Assembly (NCBI GenBank): GCA_017304125.1
Contig: JAFKLV010000047.1
Coordinates: 1-8,705, forward strand
DNA length: 8,705 nucleotides
From: Sphingomonadales bacterium
Lineage (GTDB): Bacteria; Pseudomonadota; Alphaproteobacteria; Sphingomonadales; Sphingomonadaceae
Direction of reading: 5' to 3'
Under the pieces are notes generated by a model that was given only the letters and a program-made list of their open reading frames with translations, did no database searches and had not been told where the DNA came from. A program made the translations under genes and the position numbers. Position 1 is the stretch's first letter. Each line of letters begins with the position of its first letter. Below are positions 5,891-8,705 of this stretch, in pieces.

Positions 5891-6460
5891 TCAGCGACGC
5901 GTGTCGACTGCGATCCAGTTGGTTTCCCAGCTCCGCCCGTTGTCCGCGGAATAGGCCTGTTCGAAACGGGCCTCCCGCGGCGACGTGACGGTGATGATGA
6001 AGCGCACGAGGATCGCGCGTCCGTCGAGCGTGTCATGCGCATAGAATGAACCGCGGCCATGGCCGTCGAAACTGCCGTAGACCGGCGTCGTCAGCGTGCC
6101 GCTGCTGACATTGGCGTAATTGAGGCTCCATTGCCGCGAGCGCGGATCATAGAGCCGGAGCGCCGCGCCTTCGATCCGTCCGCCAGCGCCCGCCACCGAC
6201 AGTTCGACGAGGTTGAACCGGCCGTCGAGGATCGGGCGCACCTCGCTCGTTCCCTGATAATCGGCCCAGTCCGGCGCGGCGCCCGAAAGCGGATTGCGGA
6301 GCAGGCGAAGCTGCGTGTTCCAGCTGCCGATTTCCCAATCGAAATCGTGCCGGCCATCGCGGCTGTTTTGCCCCTGCGCCGGATCGGGAGCCGGCGCTTG
6401 CGCGATCGCACCCCCGGCGATCAGCGCGGTCGCGGCGCAGATCAGCGTCAATCTGCGCAT
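5891..6460 (-). CDS. Secreted lipocalin-like (DUF1579-like) protein of unknown function
   Basis: A 189-residue exported protein. Residues 1-20 are a Sec signal peptide (cleavage after AIA), followed by a Pro/Ala/Gln linker to about 33. The mature domain starts with HDFDWEIGSWNTQ (38-50), continues through SEVRPILDGRFNLVEL (72-87), LRLYDPRSRQWSLNYAN (101-117) and GRGSFY (135-140), and ends with FEQAYSADNGRSWETNWIA (166-184). This pattern of short strands with Trp at the entry resembles a calycin-type beta barrel seen in many uncharacterised bacterial secreted proteins; no catalytic motif is evident. The ATG at 6460 is chosen because it opens the signal peptide, although the frame stays open to about 7039 through sequence antisense to the next gene. 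Ribosome site is weak. It is tail to tail with the TonB receptor, with only 9 bases between stop codons. Function unknown. Confidence 0.8.
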   Translation of the reverse strand: MRRLTLICAATALIAGGAIAQAPAPDPAQGQNSRDGRHDFDWEIGSWNTQLRLLRNPLSGAAPDWADYQGTSEVRPILDGRFNLVELSVAGAGGRIEGAALRLYDPRSRQWSLNYANVSSGTLTTPVYGSFDGHGRGSFYAHDTLDGRAILVRFIITVTSPREARFEQAYSADNGRSWETNWIAVDTRR

Positions 6461-6670
6461 ATGTCGCGGTCCGTTGCGGCTTTCGGATTGAAGCGCGCGT
6501 CCATCGACCGATTGTGCCCGCAACCTGCGCAGCAGCCAATCGATTTCTGCCGTCAGCGATGTGGCCGCGATTACTATATGAAGAAGAATATATCGCCGGC
6601 CCGAAGCACTATTTGCCGGTGATAGCTGGTCGCGCCAGATATTGCCGCAATGCCAAAAGGGGGCGATGCG
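6461..6670. promoter_or_regulatory. Divergent intergenic region upstream of lipocalin-like gene and lipoprotein gene
   Basis: About 210 bases with no gene I can support. An AT-rich patch at 6571-6593 (TATAT at 6575-6579 and ATATAT at 6588-6593) is the best candidate for promoter elements. A small hairpin, CTGG (6626-6629) with CCAG (6635-6638), lies nearer the lipoprotein gene. AGGGGG (6657-6662) is the ribosome site for ATG 6671. An out-of-frame ATG at 6666 opens a five-codon frame (MRCVY) that ends inside the lipoprotein gene. Confidence 0.45.
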
Positions 6671-7576
6671 ATGCGTATATTGATCCTGGCGGGGGCGGCG
6701 CTCGCCATTGCTGGCTGCTCGGTGAAAGATACCGAAAAGGCGCCCGATGCGGCAAAGCCCGAACCGGCGAATATTCTTCATATCTCGCGCGGCGGGATCG
6801 CTTATCCCGACGGCGACGAATTGAAGCGGCATTGGTCGAATTACACGATCAACCTGATCGACGGCAGTCAGGCCTATGGCTGGACCTCGGAAGACAAGAT
6901 TTCGCTGCCGCACGACCTGTTCTTCGAAACCGCCGGCAGCGCGAAGGTGACGGGCTTTGCGCTCGATTCCACCTTTGCCCCGGTGCAGCGCGAGGACGGC
7001 AGCGCATCGAACAGCCCGTCGGGATCGCCGGTCCGGCATTTCTCCTTATGGGCCTCGACGCAGTCACGCGGTGGCCCGTGGACCAAAGTGTTCCAGGGCG
7101 AGGCCAAGGCCGATCAGCGCACCGCCTTCACATTGCCCGCGCCGGTCGCGGCGCGCTGGCTCAAGCTCACCGTCGCCGATAGCTGGAAGGGCGGCGCGCC
7201 GGTGCGCCTGTCCGAATTCGAAGTCTATGGCAGCCTCGATGCCAAGGATGCCGGGGCGGTGGCCGATGTCACCGGCTATTATTCGCACGAATATGGGCCG
7301 ATCGTGCTGCGGCAGGACGGGCATCTCATCCACGGCTGCTACAATAATGGCGACGGCCAGCTCGAAGGCATGATCGTCGGCCGCGTGATGCGGCTGGCCT
7401 GGTATATGCCGAAGGAAAAGAGCGTCGGCATGGCGACGCTGGTGGCCGGGCCGGATCAGCTTTACGGCTTCTGGTATCGCGATCAGGATCGCATGGGCAG
7501 CCCGTGGAATGCCACCAGGGTGACGGATCCCGCGAAGGCGAATGTCGGGCCGTGCGCGGCGCTGCTGCGGCGCTGA
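6671..7576 (+). CDS. Lipoprotein with discoidin (F5/8 type C)-like domain and C-terminal beta-rich domain
   Basis: A 301-residue envelope lipoprotein. The signal peptide ends in a lipobox IAGC with lipidated Cys16; residue 17 is Ser, not Asp, so sorting to the outer membrane is likely. After a charged, Ala/Pro-rich linker (17-35), residues about 36-190 look like a galactose-binding (discoidin) jelly roll: NLIDGSQAYGWTS (61-73), FSLWASTQSRGGPWTKV (124-140), ARWLKLTVADSW (161-172) and VRLSEFEVYG (178-187). Residues about 200-285 form a second beta-rich unit (TGYYSHEYGPIVLRQDGHL, then LYGFWYR), of a kind with repeated G-x-W/Y strands. Cys223 and Cys295 may pair. Start: ATG 6671 has AGGGGG 8 nt upstream and gives a standard lipoprotein signal; in-frame ATG 6650 would add seven residues (MPKGGDA). 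A role in carbohydrate or surface binding is inferred from fold only. Confidence 0.85.
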   Translation: MRILILAGAALAIAGCSVKDTEKAPDAAKPEPANILHISRGGIAYPDGDELKRHWSNYTINLIDGSQAYGWTSEDKISLPHDLFFETAGSAKVTGFALDSTFAPVQREDGSASNSPSGSPVRHFSLWASTQSRGGPWTKVFQGEAKADQRTAFTLPAPVAARWLKLTVADSWKGGAPVRLSEFEVYGSLDAKDAGAVADVTGYYSHEYGPIVLRQDGHLIHGCYNNGDGQLEGMIVGRVMRLAWYMPKEKSVGMATLVAGPDQLYGFWYRDQDRMGSPWNATRVTDPAKANVGPCAALLRR

Positions 7577-7586
7577 TCCGGGAAGG

Positions 7587-7599
7587 GGGGCAACGCCCC
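7587..7599 (+). terminator. GC-rich hairpin after lipoprotein gene, possible weak terminator
   Basis: GGGGC (7587-7591), loop AAC, GCCCC (7595-7599) forms a 5-bp stem 10 bases after the stop codon of the lipoprotein gene. No T tract follows, so intrinsic termination would be weak. The rest of the 79-bp gap to purC shows only the purC ribosome site. Confidence 0.3.
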
Positions 7600-7655
7600 G
7601 CTGACAACGGCGCCACACCGGGCTAGGGCAAACCCCCGGCCCGGAGAATCAGTGA

Positions 7656-8636
7656 ATGTCGTCGATCGATTTTAACGCCTTCGCCTCGCGCACGCTGAAC
7701 GATGCGACGATCCCCGAGCTGCCGAACCATTATCGCGGCAAGGTGCGCGACAATTACGATCTGGCCGACGGGCGCCGCATCATCATCGCCAGCGACCGGC
7801 TGAGCGCGTTCGATCGCATCCTGTGTGCGATCCCGTTCAAGGGCGAGGTGCTGACCCAGACCGCGCGTTTCTGGTTCGAGCACACCGCGGACATCTGCGC
7901 CAATCACGTGATCGACTATCCCGACCCCAACGTCCTGATCTGTCGCCGGCTCGAGATTTTGCCAGTCGAGATCGTGGTGCGCGGCTATCTCGCGGGCACC
8001 ACCGGCACCTCGATCCTGACGCTCTACAAGAAGGGCCAGCGGACGATGTACGGCATGACGTTGCCCGATGGCCTGCGCGACAATGCGCGGCTGGAGGCGC
8101 CGATCATCACCCCGACCAGCAAGGAATTCGACGGCGGGCATGACGAGCCGCTGACCCCCGCCGAAATCCTCGAGCGCGAATTGCTCACCCCGGCGCAATG
8201 GGACGAACTGAGCGCGACCGCGCTGGCGCTGTTCGCGCGCGGGCAGCAGATGGCCGAGGCGCGCGGGCTGATCCTCGCCGACACCAAATATGAGTTCGGC
8301 GTCACCCCCGACGGCGCGATCGTGCTGGCGGACGAGATTCATACGCCGGACAGCAGCCGCTATTGGCGGCAGGCGAGCTATCAGGCGCAGTTCGAGGCCG
8401 GCGAGCGGCCCGACAGTTTCGACAAGGATTTCGTGCGGTCGTGGGTGGCGGCGCGCTGCGATCCCTATAAAGATCCGATCCCGGAGATCCCGCAGGAACT
8501 GATCACCGGCACCGCGGCGGTCTATGCCGAGGCGTTCGAGACGATCACCGGCAAGAGCTTCGCGCCCGATCTGAGCGGGGCGACGGTTCTGGAGCGGATT
8601 CGCGCGCGGCTGGCGCCGCTGTTCAGCGCGGGTTGA
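7656..8636 (+). CDS. purC: Phosphoribosylaminoimidazole-succinocarboxamide synthase (SAICAR synthase), long form
   Basis: Cytoplasmic enzyme of de novo purine synthesis: ATP-dependent joining of CAIR and L-aspartate to give SAICAR. Family motifs are all present: YRGKVRDNYDL at 26-36 (ATP-binding loop), ASDRLSAFD at 45-53, EIVVRGYLAGT at 105-115, APIITPTSKEFDGGHDE at 148-164 (substrate phosphate and aspartate region), LILADTKYEFG at 205-215, and LADEIHTPDSSRYW at 224-237. The C-terminal part (DKDFVRSWV at 256-264, then DPIPEIPQELI) marks the long, roughly 300-residue type rather than the 237-residue E. coli type. GGAG (7643-7646) lies 9 nt before the ATG. It is preceded by an unrelated lipoprotein gene and is probably expressed from its own promoter. 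Nothing appears broken or missing. Confidence 0.97.
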   Translation: MSSIDFNAFASRTLNDATIPELPNHYRGKVRDNYDLADGRRIIIASDRLSAFDRILCAIPFKGEVLTQTARFWFEHTADICANHVIDYPDPNVLICRRLEILPVEIVVRGYLAGTTGTSILTLYKKGQRTMYGMTLPDGLRDNARLEAPIITPTSKEFDGGHDEPLTPAEILERELLTPAQWDELSATALALFARGQQMAEARGLILADTKYEFGVTPDGAIVLADEIHTPDSSRYWRQASYQAQFEAGERPDSFDKDFVRSWVAARCDPYKDPIPEIPQELITGTAAVYAEAFETITGKSFAPDLSGATVLERIRARLAPLFSAG

Positions 8637-8705
8637 TCGCCCCGCGCGGGTAGCCGAAGCGGCTGCTTTCGAACGACACGACCGCGCCGGCATTGTCGCC
8701 CAGCG
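8623..8705 (-). CDS. C-terminal end of an unrecognised protein, cut by window edge
   Basis: The last 26 codons of a minus-strand frame run from the window edge to a TGA at 8625-8623: LGDNAGAVVSFESSRFGYPR and then GAINPR. Nearly every codon ends in G or C and uses codons favoured by neighbouring genes, which supports real coding. The stop lies inside the 3' end of purC, a 14-bp convergent overlap. Two bases at 8704-8705 belong to an incomplete codon. I cannot name the family from so short a tail. Confidence 0.5.
   Translation of the reverse strand, partial: LGDNAGAVVSFESSRFGYPRGAINPR

Noticed and set aside
6461..7039. N-terminal extension of the lipocalin-like gene up to base 7039
   Set aside because: The extension is antisense to the lipoprotein gene and would bury the clear signal peptide that starts at ATG 6460.
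7623..8693. 356-codon minus-strand open frame opposite purC
   Set aside because: It covers a complete, well-conserved purC in antisense, and its product has the composition of a GC-rich shadow frame.

Overview
The window is GC-rich (third codon positions mostly G or C) and its proteins look like those of a free-living alphaproteobacterium of the order Sphingomonadales (Sphingomonas-like). This placement rests on codon use, the TonB-dependent receptor with a secreted small protein beside it, and protein style; no taxonomic marker was searched. It contains eight complete genes and two genes cut by the window edges. No tRNA, rRNA, CRISPR array, insertion sequence or phage gene was seen.

Left part (1-2276): a hormone-sensitive-lipase-type esterase (minus strand, C-terminus outside the window) diverges from a meta-cleavage-product-type C-C hydrolase (plus strand). 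The 148-bp gap between them holds two inverted-repeat elements that could be operators. After the hydrolase comes a small ModE-like winged-helix regulator with no molybdate-binding domain and no molybdate transport genes nearby.

Middle part (2158-5881): the regulator converges on, and overlaps by 119 bp, a two-gene minus-strand operon. The operon codes for a small secreted protein of unknown function followed 7 nt later by a di-heme cytochrome c peroxidase resembling MbnH/MauG. Divergent from that operon is a TonB-dependent outer-membrane receptor with a Gln-Thr repeat just after its signal peptide. These three products would lie in the periplasm and outer membrane and could form one uptake or protein-modification module. 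The usual MbnH partner, MbnP, is not present, so the small secreted protein is the candidate partner or substrate. This is the most interesting locus here.

Right part (5891-8705): a secreted lipocalin-like protein of unknown function lies tail to tail with the receptor. It diverges from a lipoprotein with a discoidin-like domain and a C-terminal beta-rich domain. Then follows purC (SAICAR synthase, long form), a housekeeping gene of purine synthesis. The last bases hold the C-terminal end of an unrecognised minus-strand gene that overlaps the end of purC by 14 bp. Genes are packed tightly: two of the three convergent pairs overlap, and the third (TonB receptor and lipocalin-like gene) is separated by 9 bp.
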